Below are positions 1 to 6,729 of a stretch of DNA of 8,095 bases, in pieces; the stretch's first letter is position 1, and every line of letters starts with the position of its first letter. The position numbers and the translations under genes are program-made. Below the pieces are notes generated by a model, which saw only the letters and a program-made list of their open reading frames with translations, made no database searches and had not been told where the DNA came from. The stretch is from Pseudomonadota bacterium (GTDB lineage Bacteria > Pseudomonadota > Gammaproteobacteria > Halothiobacillales > Halothiobacillaceae), in the NCBI GenBank assembly GCA_021795795.1, contig JAJYPA010000362.1, forward strand, positions 1-8,095, given 5' to 3'.

Positions 1-534
1 CCCTTCTCGAGCATCGCAATGGTCGCGCCCGATTTGAAGGCGAGGACAGTCGTGCTGAACGGAGTAAGTAAAGCCTATGCAATGACGGGTTGGCGGATCG
101 GCTATGCGGCGGGCCCGGCTAACATTATTAAGGCGATGAATGTGATCCAGTCGCAAAGTACTTCCAGCGCGTGCTCGATCGCTCAGGTAGCGGCACAGGA
201 AGCCATTGAAGGTGATCAGTCTGAAATCAAGTCTATGGTTCATTCGTTCCAGACGCGACATGATTTCGTGGTCGATCGACTCAATGCGATTCCCGATGTG
301 GTTTGCCTGCCGAGCCAGGGGGCGTTTTACAGCTTCCCTGATGTGAGTGCGGTGATCACCCGTTTGGGGTTGAAGGATGACGTGGCCTTGAGCGAAATGC
401 TGCTCGAGAAAGGCGGCGTGGCGGTAGTGCCGGGGACTGCGTTCGGCGCTCCTGGCCATATCCGCCTGAGCTATGCCACCAGCATGGAAGCGTTGGATGA
501 GGCGCTTCGCCGAATGGCTGATGTGATGGGTTGA
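1..534 (+). CDS. PLP-dependent aminotransferase, probable aspartate aminotransferase (5' end missing)
   Basis: This is the C-terminal part of a fold-type I aminotransferase. It is open from the first base of the window and ends at TGA 532-534. The 177 visible residues are a little under half of the roughly 390-400 usual for the family. The pattern SKAYAMTGWRIGY holds the PLP Schiff-base lysine (fragment residue 24, codon 70-72) and the phosphate-binding arginine (residue 32). The arginine in GHIRLSYA (residue 155) matches the one that grips the substrate alpha-carboxylate. The family moves an amino group between amino acids and 2-oxo acids in the cytoplasm, most often aspartate/2-oxoglutarate for this subgroup (I-gamma type). 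Substrate specificity cannot be settled from this half; a prephenate or alanine aminotransferase is possible. The gene ends 75 bp before recA. The cinA-type gene that often precedes recA is not seen in this position. Confidence 0.93.
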   Translation, partial: PFSSIAMVAPDLKARTVVLNGVSKAYAMTGWRIGYAAGPANIIKAMNVIQSQSTSSACSIAQVAAQEAIEGDQSEIKSMVHSFQTRHDFVVDRLNAIPDVVCLPSQGAFYSFPDVSAVITRLGLKDDVALSEMLLEKGGVAVVPGTAFGAPGHIRLSYATSMEALDEALRRMADVMG

Positions 535-609
535 ACATAGACTCGTCTTCAGTTGCCTCCAAGTTTTTCCTTAGTCTTTGTAAAGCAAACCAATAAATAG
601 GTATCCCCC

Positions 610-1659
610 ATGGACGAAAATCGTAAGAAAGCGCTGACGGCAGCATTAAGCCAGATCGAGCGACAGTTCGGTAAAGGCGCCGTGATGCGGATGAATGACA
701 CGGCGGGCGTCGACGTGCCTGTGATCAGCACCGGCTCGATTGCGCTGGATGCAGCGCTTGGGATTGGCGGCCTGCCACGTGGACGGGTGGTCGAAATCTA
801 TGGCCCGGAGTCTTCTGGTAAAACCACGCTGACGTTGCAGGTGATCGCCCAGGCGCAAAAAACCGGCGGCGTTTGTGCCTTCGTAGATGCGGAACATGCA
901 CTGGACCCGACTTATGCGCAAAAGTTGGGGGTCAACGTCGATGATCTGCTGGTCAGCCAGCCGGACACGGGGGAGCAGGCGCTGGAAATCACCGACATGC
1001 TGCTGCGTTCGGGTGCGGTCGATGTGGTCGTGATCGATTCTGTCGCCGCCTTGGTCCCCAAGGCCGAGATTGAAGGCGAGATGGGTGATGCTCACGTCGG
1101 TTTGCAGGCACGTCTGATGAGTCAGGCCCTACGCAAGTTGACGGGCAACATCAAACGCACGAACTGCATGGTCATCTTCATCAACCAGATCCGGATGAAG
1201 ATCGGCGTCAGTTACGGTAGCCCCGAGACGACAACCGGCGGCAATGCCTTGAAATTCTACGCTTCCGTTCGCCTGGACATCCGTCGCGTCGGGGCGGTCA
1301 AGAAGGGCGAAGAGATCATCGGGAACCAAACCCGGATCAAGGTCGTGAAAAATAAAATGGCGCCACCGTTCAAGGTGGTTGATGTGGACATTCTCTACGG
1401 AGAAGGCATATCCCGACTCATGGAGTTGATCGACATGGCCAGCACGCACGGCCTGATCCAGAAGGCGGGCGCGTGGTATTCCTGCGGTGATATCCGTCTG
1501 GGGCAGGGCAAGGACAACGCCCGGCAGTATTTTGTCGAGCACCCCGAATTGGCTGATGACATTGAAGCCAAATTGAGGGCCTTGATGCGCGCCTCGACGG
1601 GTAAATCGGCGGTGCGTGCCTCCGAGGATGATGAGTCCGTATCAGCCTTCGAAGAATAA
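610..1659 (+). CDS. recA: Recombinase RecA
   Basis: RecA forms ATP-dependent filaments on single-stranded DNA, carries out strand exchange in homologous recombination and, in bacteria with LexA, stimulates LexA self-cleavage. The 349 residues match the usual length (353 in E. coli). Visible features are the Walker A motif GPESSGKT at residues 65-72, the catalytic glutamate E95 in VDAEHALDP, Walker B ending at D143 in [10 protein letters not shown], and the DNA-binding loop 2 region from NQIRMKIG (residue 192) to PETTTGG. Within loop 2 the sequence is VSYGSP where E. coli has VMFGNP, a mild variation. The C-terminal tail is acidic, as in most RecA proteins, where it tunes DNA binding. ATG 610 gives the standard N-terminus [13 protein letters not shown] and has only a weak AGGT ribosome site 7 bases upstream. 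recX follows after 15 bp, so the two are probably co-transcribed. Confidence 0.99.
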   Translation: MDENRKKALTAALSQIERQFGKGAVMRMNDTAGVDVPVISTGSIALDAALGIGGLPRGRVVEIYGPESSGKTTLTLQVIAQAQKTGGVCAFVDAEHALDPTYAQKLGVNVDDLLVSQPDTGEQALEITDMLLRSGAVDVVVIDSVAALVPKAEIEGEMGDAHVGLQARLMSQALRKLTGNIKRTNCMVIFINQIRMKIGVSYGSPETTTGGNALKFYASVRLDIRRVGAVKKGEEIIGNQTRIKVVKNKMAPPFKVVDVDILYGEGISRLMELIDMASTHGLIQKAGAWYSCGDIRLGQGKDNARQYFVEHPELADDIEAKLRALMRASTGKSAVRASEDDESVSAFEE

Positions 1660-1674
1660 CCCAGCGGTCACGTT

Positions 1675-2181
1675 TTGGCTTGGCATTGGCAGGCGAAGGC
1701 GCAAGAGGATAAAGCCGACGCATCTCAAATCGAGAAGGTCGCGGTGGGCCTGCTGGCACGCCGTGAGCACAGTGCGTTTGAATTGCAGCGGAAACTGTTG
1801 CAGCGCGGTTTTGATTCCCTTGTCATCGACGATGTGATCAGCCGTTTGGCTGAGCAGGGCTGGCAGTCGGATGCCCGTTATGCAGAGGCCTATGTACGCA
1901 TGAGGGTCGAGCGCGGCTACGGGCGTGAGTCCATCCGTGCCGAACTCGGTCAGCGAGGGGTTGCGCGTGCACTGATTCAGGCCGTTCTGGATGAAACCGA
2001 TATCGATTGGTTGGCCTGTGCGCAAAGACAGATCCACCGCCATTATCATGCTGCTCCCGATGGGCATGATGAAAAGTTACGCCGTTATCGACATCTTCTG
2101 TCGCGGGGTTTTTCTCCCGAGCAATCGCGAGTGGCCAGCGGGCAATGGCGTGATGCCGAGGGCATGGATGATGCTTTCTGA
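1675..2181 (+). CDS. recX: Regulatory protein RecX
   Basis: RecX binds RecA filaments and limits their growth and activity; it is commonly encoded directly after recA. The 168-residue protein shows the family's tandem three-helix repeats, with the signature LLARREHSAFELQRKLLQRGF near residues 26-46 and then GWQSDARYAEAYVRMRVERGYG around residues 62-83. The start is inferred. The reading frame is the same as that of recA, and the recA stop TAA (1657-1659) closes it on the 5' side. The first plausible initiation codon after that is TTG at 1675; the next good candidate, GTG at 1744, would cut into the conserved first repeat. No clear Shine-Dalgarno sequence precedes the TTG, which fits low expression coupled to recA translation. 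No hairpin separates the two genes. Identity is secure; the exact start is less so. Confidence 0.93.
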   Translation: MAWHWQAKAQEDKADASQIEKVAVGLLARREHSAFELQRKLLQRGFDSLVIDDVISRLAEQGWQSDARYAEAYVRMRVERGYGRESIRAELGQRGVARALIQAVLDETDIDWLACAQRQIHRHYHAAPDGHDEKLRRYRHLLSRGFSPEQSRVASGQWRDAEGMDDAF

Positions 2182-2234
2182 TCACTGCTGTTTTCGCTGT
2201 AACCATCACTCTGGGTCATCGACTTATCACTGCT
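2181..2234. repeat. Three copies of ATCACT between recX and alaS
   Basis: ATCACT occurs at 2181-2186, 2205-2210 and 2226-2231. The first and third copies extend to a 9-bp identity, ATCACTGCT (2181-2189 and 2226-2234). Start-to-start spacings are 24 and 21 bp, roughly two helical turns. The third copy lies inside the candidate alaS promoter. A regulator-binding array is possible, but so short a motif can recur by chance. Confidence 0.3.
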
Positions 2235-2246
2235 TTCCGTTACACT
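2219..2246 (+). promoter_or_regulatory. Candidate sigma-70 promoter for alaS
   Basis: TCGACT (2219-2224) and TACACT (2241-2246) each match four of six consensus bases of the -35 and -10 elements and are separated by 16 bp. A start near 2253 would give a leader of about 35 bases. This is the best promoter-like pair seen in the recX-alaS spacer, but the matches are modest and alaS could also be served by read-through from recA-recX. Confidence 0.35.
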
Positions 2247-2286
2247 CGCGCTCAATATCGTTTTACTTTTTGATTTCGTGACATTT

Positions 2287-4905
2287 ATGATGAAAACCAC
2301 TGCTGAGTTGCGTACTGCCTTCCTGGATTTTTTTCACCAGCGAGGGCACGAGATTGTGCCGTCTTCCTCACTTATCCCAGCTCACGACCCCACCCTGTTG
2401 TTCACGAATGCGGGTATGGTCCAGTTCAAGGATGCGTTCCTCGGGCTGGAACATCGGGCTAACCCGCGCGCTGTCTCATGTCAGCGTTGCGTGCGCGCTG
2501 GTGGTAAGCACAACGATCTCGAAAATGTGGGTTATACCGCGCGGCACCACACATTTTTCGAGATGCTGGGTAATTTCAGCTTCGGGGATTATTTCAAGCC
2601 CGAGGCCATTCGCTATGGCTGGGATTTTCTCACTCAGGTGCTGAAGCTGCCCGCCGATCGCCTGCTGGTGACGGTGTATCAAACCGATGACGAGGCCTAT
2701 GCCATTTGGCGTGATGAAATCGGTTTGCCGGAAGAAAAGGTCCTGCGGATCGGCGACAAGCCCAACGGTGGTTCCGATAATTTCTGGCAGATGGGTGATA
2801 CCGGCCCGTGCGGACCATGCACCGAAATTTTCTATGACCATGGCGCGCACATCCCCGGCGGCCCACCGGGTTCGGCCGATGAAGACGGTGACCGCTTTAT
2901 CGAAATCTGGAACATCGTGTTCATGCAGTACGATCGGACGGTCGATGGTCAGCTTCATCCCTTGCCGAAGCCGTCTGTGGATACCGGCATGGGTATCGAA
3001 CGTCTGGCCGCGATTCTGCAGGGCGGGCACAGTAATTACGACATCGATATCTTCCGGCATCTGATTGCCGCGGCGCAGGCCGTGACGGGTGCGGCCGACC
3101 AGAAGTCGAGTTCCCTGAAAGTGCTGGCAGATCACATTCGATCCTGTGCCTTTTTGATTGTCGATGGCGTTCGTCCCGGCAATGAGGGGCGTGACTACGT
3201 TCTGCGTCGAATCATCCGCCGGGCCGCGCGTCACGGGCACAAGCTCGGAGTGAACGAGCCGTTTTTCTACCGTCTGGTTGCGCCTCTGGTTGAGGTGATG
3301 GGGGCGGCTTATCCCGAATTGGCAAATGCTCAGGCCGAAGTGGAGCGTGTGCTGCGCCAGGAAGAGGAACGGTTCCTGCAGACCCTGGCATCCGGGATGC
3401 AGGTTCTGGAAACGGAACTGGCCGGCATGGCGCCCGGGGGGACCATTCCAGGCGAGGTTGTGTTCAAACTGTATGACACCCACGGCTTCCCTTTCGATTT
3501 GACTGCCGATATTGCCCGCGAACGTGGGCTGGTTCTGGATGAGTCCGGCTTTGAACATGCGATGGCCGAGCGGCGGGCGCAATCACGGGCGGCCAGCCAG
3601 TTCGCCCAGCAAGCACACGTGCTGGAAATCGAAACACCAACCTGTTTTGAAGGCTATACGCAGGACAAGGCACAGGGCGCAGTGATTGCGATCGTGCACG
3701 ACGGCGAGCAGACCGACGTGCTCGAGGCCGGGCAGTCGGGCGCGCTGGTACTGGATCACACGCCTTTTTATGCCGAGTCCGGCGGCCAGGTGGGCGACAC
3801 CGGCGTCATCACCACGGCAGGTGGGCGTTTTGTGGTGACCGATACCCAGAAGCAGGGTGCGAATTTCCTGCACCTGGGTGAGGTGATCGAGGGGCGTGTT
3901 GCGCTCGGCGACGTGGCTGATGCTCAAATCGATGTCGAACGTCGTCACAGCATTCGTCTGAATCACTCCGCCACGCATTTGTTGCACGCGGCGTTGCGTC
4001 AGGTGCTTGGCACCCATGTCCACCAGAAAGGCTCGCGTGTCGGTGCCGAATCGTTGCGGTTCGATTTTTCTCAACCCGAGCCGATTACCGATGCCCAGTT
4101 GCGTGAAATCGAACATATCGTCAATGCGCAGATTCGCGAGAACCATCCGGTTGAAACGCGTGAAATGCCCGTCGACAAAGCGCGTGCAGCCGGGGCCATG
4201 GCACTATTCGGTGAAAAATATGGCGATGTCGTGCGGGTTGTCACTATGGGGCCATTTTCAATGGAACTGTGTGGCGGTACGCATGCGCGCCGCTGCGGTG
4301 ATATCGGCTTGATCAAAATAGTCGGCGAAAGCGGTGTGGCGTCGGGTATTCGCCGGATCGAGGCAGTCACGGGCGCTTCTGCGCTTGCCGTGTTGGAGCA
4401 GACCGATGACGCCTTGGCCGAAATTGCGAGCATGGTGCGCGGCTCGCGTCAGGATGCGGTCAGTCGCGTCAGCCAGGTGATCGAACGTGCGCGGCAACTC
4501 GAGCGAGAGCTGGCCGAAATCAAGGCCAAGCAGGCCGCAGAGGCGGGGGGTGATTTGCTGACCACCGCCGTGGCGATGGGGGGAGTGAACTATCTGGTCG
4601 CCGAGTTGCCTGATGCTGATGTCAATTCCTTGCGGGACACGGTGGATCAACTCAAGAACAAGCTGGGCACTTCCGCCGTGATGCTGGCGAGCGTCGAGGA
4701 CGGGAAAGTCCGCCTGATTGCAGGCGTCAGCAAAGACCTCACCGGACGCATCAAAGCAGGTGACTGGGTTAATATTGCCGCTCAGATCGTGGGTGGAAAG
4801 GGCGGCGGACGCCCGGACATGGCTCAGGCGGGTGGCCCGGATTCCGTAAATCTACCGGAAGCACTGGAAGCTGCCCGGGCCTGGATGAAGAAGCAGTTGA
4901 GTTAA
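2287..4905 (+). CDS. alaS: Alanine--tRNA ligase
   Basis: AlaS charges tRNA-Ala with alanine in the cytoplasm and hydrolyses mischarged Ser- or Gly-tRNA-Ala. The protein is about 872 residues against 876 in E. coli and appears intact. The class II catalytic domain comes first, with [16 protein letters not shown] near residues 67-82, [17 protein letters not shown] just after it, and motif 3 [13 protein letters not shown] from residue 234. The editing domain carries the metal-binding HSATH (560-564) and CGGTH (C662, H666), both complete. The C-Ala region has a charged helical stretch around residues 725-750 and the glycine-rich [15 protein letters not shown] at 836-850. The start is uncertain: ATG 2287 and ATG 2290 both fit the family N-terminus (M)MKTTAELR, while an upstream in-frame GTG at 2278 would add three residues. 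None has a clear Shine-Dalgarno sequence. Confidence 0.98.
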   Translation: MMKTTAELRTAFLDFFHQRGHEIVPSSSLIPAHDPTLLFTNAGMVQFKDAFLGLEHRANPRAVSCQRCVRAGGKHNDLENVGYTARHHTFFEMLGNFSFGDYFKPEAIRYGWDFLTQVLKLPADRLLVTVYQTDDEAYAIWRDEIGLPEEKVLRIGDKPNGGSDNFWQMGDTGPCGPCTEIFYDHGAHIPGGPPGSADEDGDRFIEIWNIVFMQYDRTVDGQLHPLPKPSVDTGMGIERLAAILQGGHSNYDIDIFRHLIAAAQAVTGAADQKSSSLKVLADHIRSCAFLIVDGVRPGNEGRDYVLRRIIRRAARHGHKLGVNEPFFYRLVAPLVEVMGAAYPELANAQAEVERVLRQEEERFLQTLASGMQVLETELAGMAPGGTIPGEVVFKLYDTHGFPFDLTADIARERGLVLDESGFEHAMAERRAQSRAASQFAQQAHVLEIETPTCFEGYTQDKAQGAVIAIVHDGEQTDVLEAGQSGALVLDHTPFYAESGGQVGDTGVITTAGGRFVVTDTQKQGANFLHLGEVIEGRVALGDVADAQIDVERRHSIRLNHSATHLLHAALRQVLGTHVHQKGSRVGAESLRFDFSQPEPITDAQLREIEHIVNAQIRENHPVETREMPVDKARAAGAMALFGEKYGDVVRVVTMGPFSMELCGGTHARRCGDIGLIKIVGESGVASGIRRIEAVTGASALAVLEQTDDALAEIASMVRGSRQDAVSRVSQVIERARQLERELAEIKAKQAAEAGGDLLTTAVAMGGVNYLVAELPDADVNSLRDTVDQLKNKLGTSAVMLASVEDGKVRLIAGVSKDLTGRIKAGDWVNIAAQIVGGKGGGRPDMAQAGGPDSVNLPEALEAARAWMKKQLS

Positions 4906-4911
4906 TAGCTC

Positions 4912-4934
4912 CTCTCTTGTAACGCTCAAGAGGG
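4912..4934 (+). terminator. Weak hairpin after alaS
   Basis: CTCTTG (4914-4919) pairs with CAAGAG (4927-4932) around a 7-base loop, and a T-G and a C-G pair extend the stem to 8 bp. It begins 6 bases after the alaS stop, a normal terminator position. The bases that follow (CAGTTCTTGACTTT) are not a solid T tract, so termination is probably partial or factor-assisted. Confidence 0.4.
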
Positions 4935-4993
4935 CAGTTCTTGACTTTGGCTCTGATGTGATGCTTTTTTCGAGTGCTCAATTGGGTGTTCCT

Positions 4994-5008
4994 GTCACAA
5001 CTTGTTAC
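4994..5008. promoter_or_regulatory. 15-bp near-palindrome upstream of lysC, possible operator
   Basis: GTCACAA-C-TTGTTAC is a dyad with six of seven arm positions matching about a central C. It lies 23 bases upstream of a good -10 element, covering roughly -50 to -36 from the implied transcription start. That is a common place for an activator or repressor to bind. The cognate regulator is not recognisable from the sequence. Confidence 0.3.
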
Positions 5009-5031
5009 GTGCAGTCATCTGCCGATTTAGG

Positions 5032-5037
5032 TAGAAT
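5032..5037 (+). promoter_or_regulatory. Candidate -10 element for lysC
   Basis: TAGAAT matches five of six bases of the sigma-70 -10 consensus and is followed by GCGCGG, giving a likely start near 5044 and a leader of about 80 bases. No good -35 hexamer lies 16-18 bp upstream; TTGTTA (5002-5007) is 24 bp away, too far to pair. The poor -35, together with the near-palindrome just upstream, suggests an activator-dependent promoter (inference). Confidence 0.4.
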
Positions 5038-5123
5038 GCGCGGCTGTTTTTCATTTTATGGAAGCTGGTTGAATTGCAGCCTCATTCTTTATTTGTTGCA
5101 TACGGGAAGCGAACGGTACGTTC

Positions 5124-6356
5124 ATGGCTTTAATCGTCCAGAAATATGGTGGCACTTCCGTCGGAAGTGTCGAACGCATTGGTGCAGTGGCCGACCGGGT
5201 TATTCGTACCCGCCAGGCGGGTCATGATGTCGTGGTTGTGGTTTCGGCCATGAGTGGCGAAACCAACCGCCTGCTGGATCTGGCGAAGCAACTGCAGGTT
5301 CGACCTAACGAGCGTGAGTTGGATGCACTTGTTTCCACCGGCGAGCAAGTGACCACGGCTCTGCTATCCATGGCACTGCAGCAGCGCGGACAGGCCGCCC
5401 TCTCCTATACTGGCGCTCAAGTACGAATCTTAACGGATAGCGCATTCAACAAGGCGCGTATTCAATCAATCGATACGCAGGCGATAACGAATGATCTCGC
5501 TGCTGGCCGCGTGGTGGTCGTAGCCGGATTCCAGGGCGTCAATGAGCGGGGCGATATCACAACGCTGGGGCGAGGCGGTTCCGATACCTCGGCCGTTGCC
5601 ATTGCCGCCGCCTTGAATGCCGATGAGTGCCAGATCTATACCGATGTGGATGGCGTCTATACGACCGACCCGCGGGTAGAGCCCCGAGCCCGCCGCCTTG
5701 ATCGCATTACCTTCGAGGAAATGCTGGAGATGGCGAGCCTAGGATCGAAGGTACTGCAGATCCGTTCTGTGGAATTTGCCGGAAAATATAATGTCCCTTT
5801 GCGGGTATTGTCGTCATTTGCTGACGGCCAGGGGACGCTGATTACGATGGAGGATGACGTTGTGGAACAGGCCGTGATTTCTGGTATCGCCTTCAATCGT
5901 GATGAGGCTCAACTGACGGTCAAAGGTGTACCGGACAGCCCGGGCATCGCCTATGCCATCTTGGGGCCGGTGGCCGAGGCTAATATCGAAGTCGACATGA
6001 TTCTGCAAAATGTCGGCGTAGATAACACCACCGATTTCACCTTTACCGTTCAGCACGTTGATTACGAAAAAACATTGGACATTCTGCGTCAACAGGCAGA
6101 ACTGCTGGGCGCGCGCGAAGTATCGGGTAATCCGAAAATCGTCAAGGTCTCGCTGGTGGGCGTCGGGATGCGTTCCCATGCCGGCATCGCCGCCAAAATG
6201 TTCAAGGTACTTGCCGATGAGAAAATCAACATACGCATGATCTCCACCTCAGAGATCAAGATTTCCGTCGTTGTTGATGATAAATATCTCGAATTGGCAG
6301 TGCGTACCTTGCATGATGCGTTTGAATTAGATGCGCCGAGTGCCTTGATCGTCTAA
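5124..6356 (+). CDS. lysC: Aspartate kinase with tandem ACT domains
   Basis: Aspartate kinase phosphorylates aspartate to 4-phosphoaspartate, the first step toward lysine, threonine, methionine and diaminopimelate. The 410 residues fit the monofunctional Pseudomonas/Corynebacterium-type enzyme; there is no fused homoserine dehydrogenase. The kinase domain opens with [11 protein letters not shown] (residues 5-15) and has the aspartate/ATP-site motif GRGGSDTSA at 149-157, followed by [14 protein letters not shown]. Two ACT regions follow, one beginning near [14 protein letters not shown] and one near [19 protein letters not shown]. In this class they bind lysine and threonine and give concerted feedback inhibition. 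ATG 5124 yields the family N-terminus [10 protein letters not shown], though no strong Shine-Dalgarno sequence precedes it. alaS-lysC-csrA order is widespread in gammaproteobacteria. The aminotransferase at the left of the window acts on a related substrate, but the genes between make an operon link unlikely. Confidence 0.98.
   Translation: MALIVQKYGGTSVGSVERIGAVADRVIRTRQAGHDVVVVVSAMSGETNRLLDLAKQLQVRPNERELDALVSTGEQVTTALLSMALQQRGQAALSYTGAQVRILTDSAFNKARIQSIDTQAITNDLAAGRVVVVAGFQGVNERGDITTLGRGGSDTSAVAIAAALNADECQIYTDVDGVYTTDPRVEPRARRLDRITFEEMLEMASLGSKVLQIRSVEFAGKYNVPLRVLSSFADGQGTLITMEDDVVEQAVISGIAFNRDEAQLTVKGVPDSPGIAYAILGPVAEANIEVDMILQNVGVDNTTDFTFTVQHVDYEKTLDILRQQAELLGAREVSGNPKIVKVSLVGVGMRSHAGIAAKMFKVLADEKINIRMISTSEIKISVVVDDKYLELAVRTLHDAFELDAPSALIV
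5847..6356 (+). other. Possible internal start for a separate regulatory (beta) subunit of LysC
   Basis: An in-frame ATG at codon 242 of lysC begins [13 protein letters not shown] and would give a 169-residue protein containing only the ACT domains. In Corynebacterium glutamicum, Bacillus subtilis and Thermus thermophilus the aspartate kinase beta subunit is made from an internal start at the equivalent place. A purine-rich AGGGG lies at 5830-5834, 12 bases upstream of the ATG, slightly farther than ideal. Use of this start here is inferred from position and resemblance. Confidence 0.4.
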
Positions 6357-6366
6357 ATTAGAATCA

Positions 6367-6427
6367 GGAACATAAAATTTACATATTCGGACGTCGCCCT
6401 GTAAGCGGATGTTCTCGAAATAAGGAG
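6367..6427 (+). promoter_or_regulatory. csrA leader with four GGA motifs, possible CsrA autoregulation
   Basis: GGA occurs at 6367-6369, 6389-6391, 6407-6409 and 6424-6426. The second and third (GGACGT, GGATGT) match the GGANGT core of known CsrA-binding RNA, and the fourth is part of the ribosome site AAGGAG (6422-6427). Bases 6389-6395 and 6408-6414 can form a 7-bp stem containing two G-U pairs. CsrA represses its own translation through several such sites in E. coli; the same is inferred here. A TAAAAT at 6373-6378 could be a -10 element but has no good -35 partner. Confidence 0.4.
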
Positions 6428-6436
6428 TGTTGACTC

Positions 6437-6652
6437 ATGTTGATATTAACGCGTCGGATTGGCGAAGTTTTGCGGGTCGGAGATGAAGTCTCCATCACCG
6501 TGTTGGGTATCAAGGGCAACCAGGTCCGAATTGGGATTGATGCGCCAAAAGATGTTTCCGTGCACCGGGAAGAAATCTACCAGCGGATTAAAAACGAGGG
6601 GCACAGTCAGGAAGACGGCGTCTCGGGTCAGCTTCCCTCCGTAGAGGAATAA
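6437..6652 (+). CDS. csrA: Carbon storage regulator CsrA (RsmA)
   Basis: CsrA is a small dimeric RNA-binding protein that recognises GGA motifs in mRNA leaders, usually blocking translation, and controls carbon metabolism, motility and biofilm formation. The N-terminus [18 protein letters not shown] and the stretch [20 protein letters not shown] match the family almost exactly, including L4 and R44, which contact RNA. The 71 residues exceed the E. coli protein (61) by an acidic, probably flexible tail after about residue 53. Of the genes here it has the best ribosome site: AAGGAG at 6422-6427, 9 bases before ATG 6437. A strong terminator follows 21 bp after the stop, so transcription probably ends here. 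In many gammaproteobacteria csrA is followed by tRNA genes; none is seen in this window. Confidence 0.98.
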   Translation: MLILTRRIGEVLRVGDEVSITVLGIKGNQVRIGIDAPKDVSVHREEIYQRIKNEGHSQEDGVSGQLPSVEE

Positions 6653-6673
6653 TCCAGCCCATCCTAAATAAAC

Positions 6674-6708
6674 AAAGCCGACGATTGCGTCGGCTTTCTG
6701 CTTTCTTG
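6674..6708 (+). terminator. Strong intrinsic terminator after csrA
   Basis: AAAGCCGACG (6674-6683) and CGTCGGCTTT (6688-6697) form a perfect 10-bp stem around the tetraloop ATTG, followed by the T-rich CTGCTTTCTT. The stem core is GC-rich and an A-rich run lies on the 5' side, so some activity on the opposite strand is possible. It lies 21 bp after csrA and its stem ends 32 bp before the amt start codon. Confidence 0.9.
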
Positions 6709-6729
6709 ATTCAATAATAAGGTTAATTC

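Noticed and set aside
576..585. CTTT-GT-AAAG dyad before recA as an operator
   Set aside because: The arms are only four bases and AT-rich; it does not resemble a known LexA site and is within chance expectation.
2476..3582. A 368-codon open frame on the - strand inside alaS
   Set aside because: It lies wholly opposite a full-length, motif-complete alaS. The translation shows no recognisable domain and has the look of a codon-bias shadow.
3583..4146. A 187-codon open frame on the - strand opposite the alaS editing domain
   Set aside because: It directly abuts the previous shadow in the same region, has no family resemblance, and overlaps conserved coding sequence throughout.
4941..4970. TTGACT followed by a T run, as a lysC promoter
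   Set aside because: The -35 is good, but at 16-18 bp spacing the -10 position is GCTTTT or CTTTTT, a poor match; TAGAAT at 5032 is better.
4906..5123. A lysine riboswitch before lysC
   Set aside because: The leader implied by the TAGAAT element is only about 80 bases, well short of the roughly 170-base lysine aptamer, and no matching helices or core motifs were seen.
4958..5227. An 89-codon + strand open frame across the alaS-lysC spacer
   Set aside because: It begins in non-coding sequence and its second half overlaps lysC in another frame. It has no ribosome site and no recognisable domain.
6653..6729. A tRNA gene after csrA, as in many gammaproteobacteria
   Set aside because: The gap is only 77 bp and most of it is the terminator; there is no TTCGA-type T-loop or CCA end.
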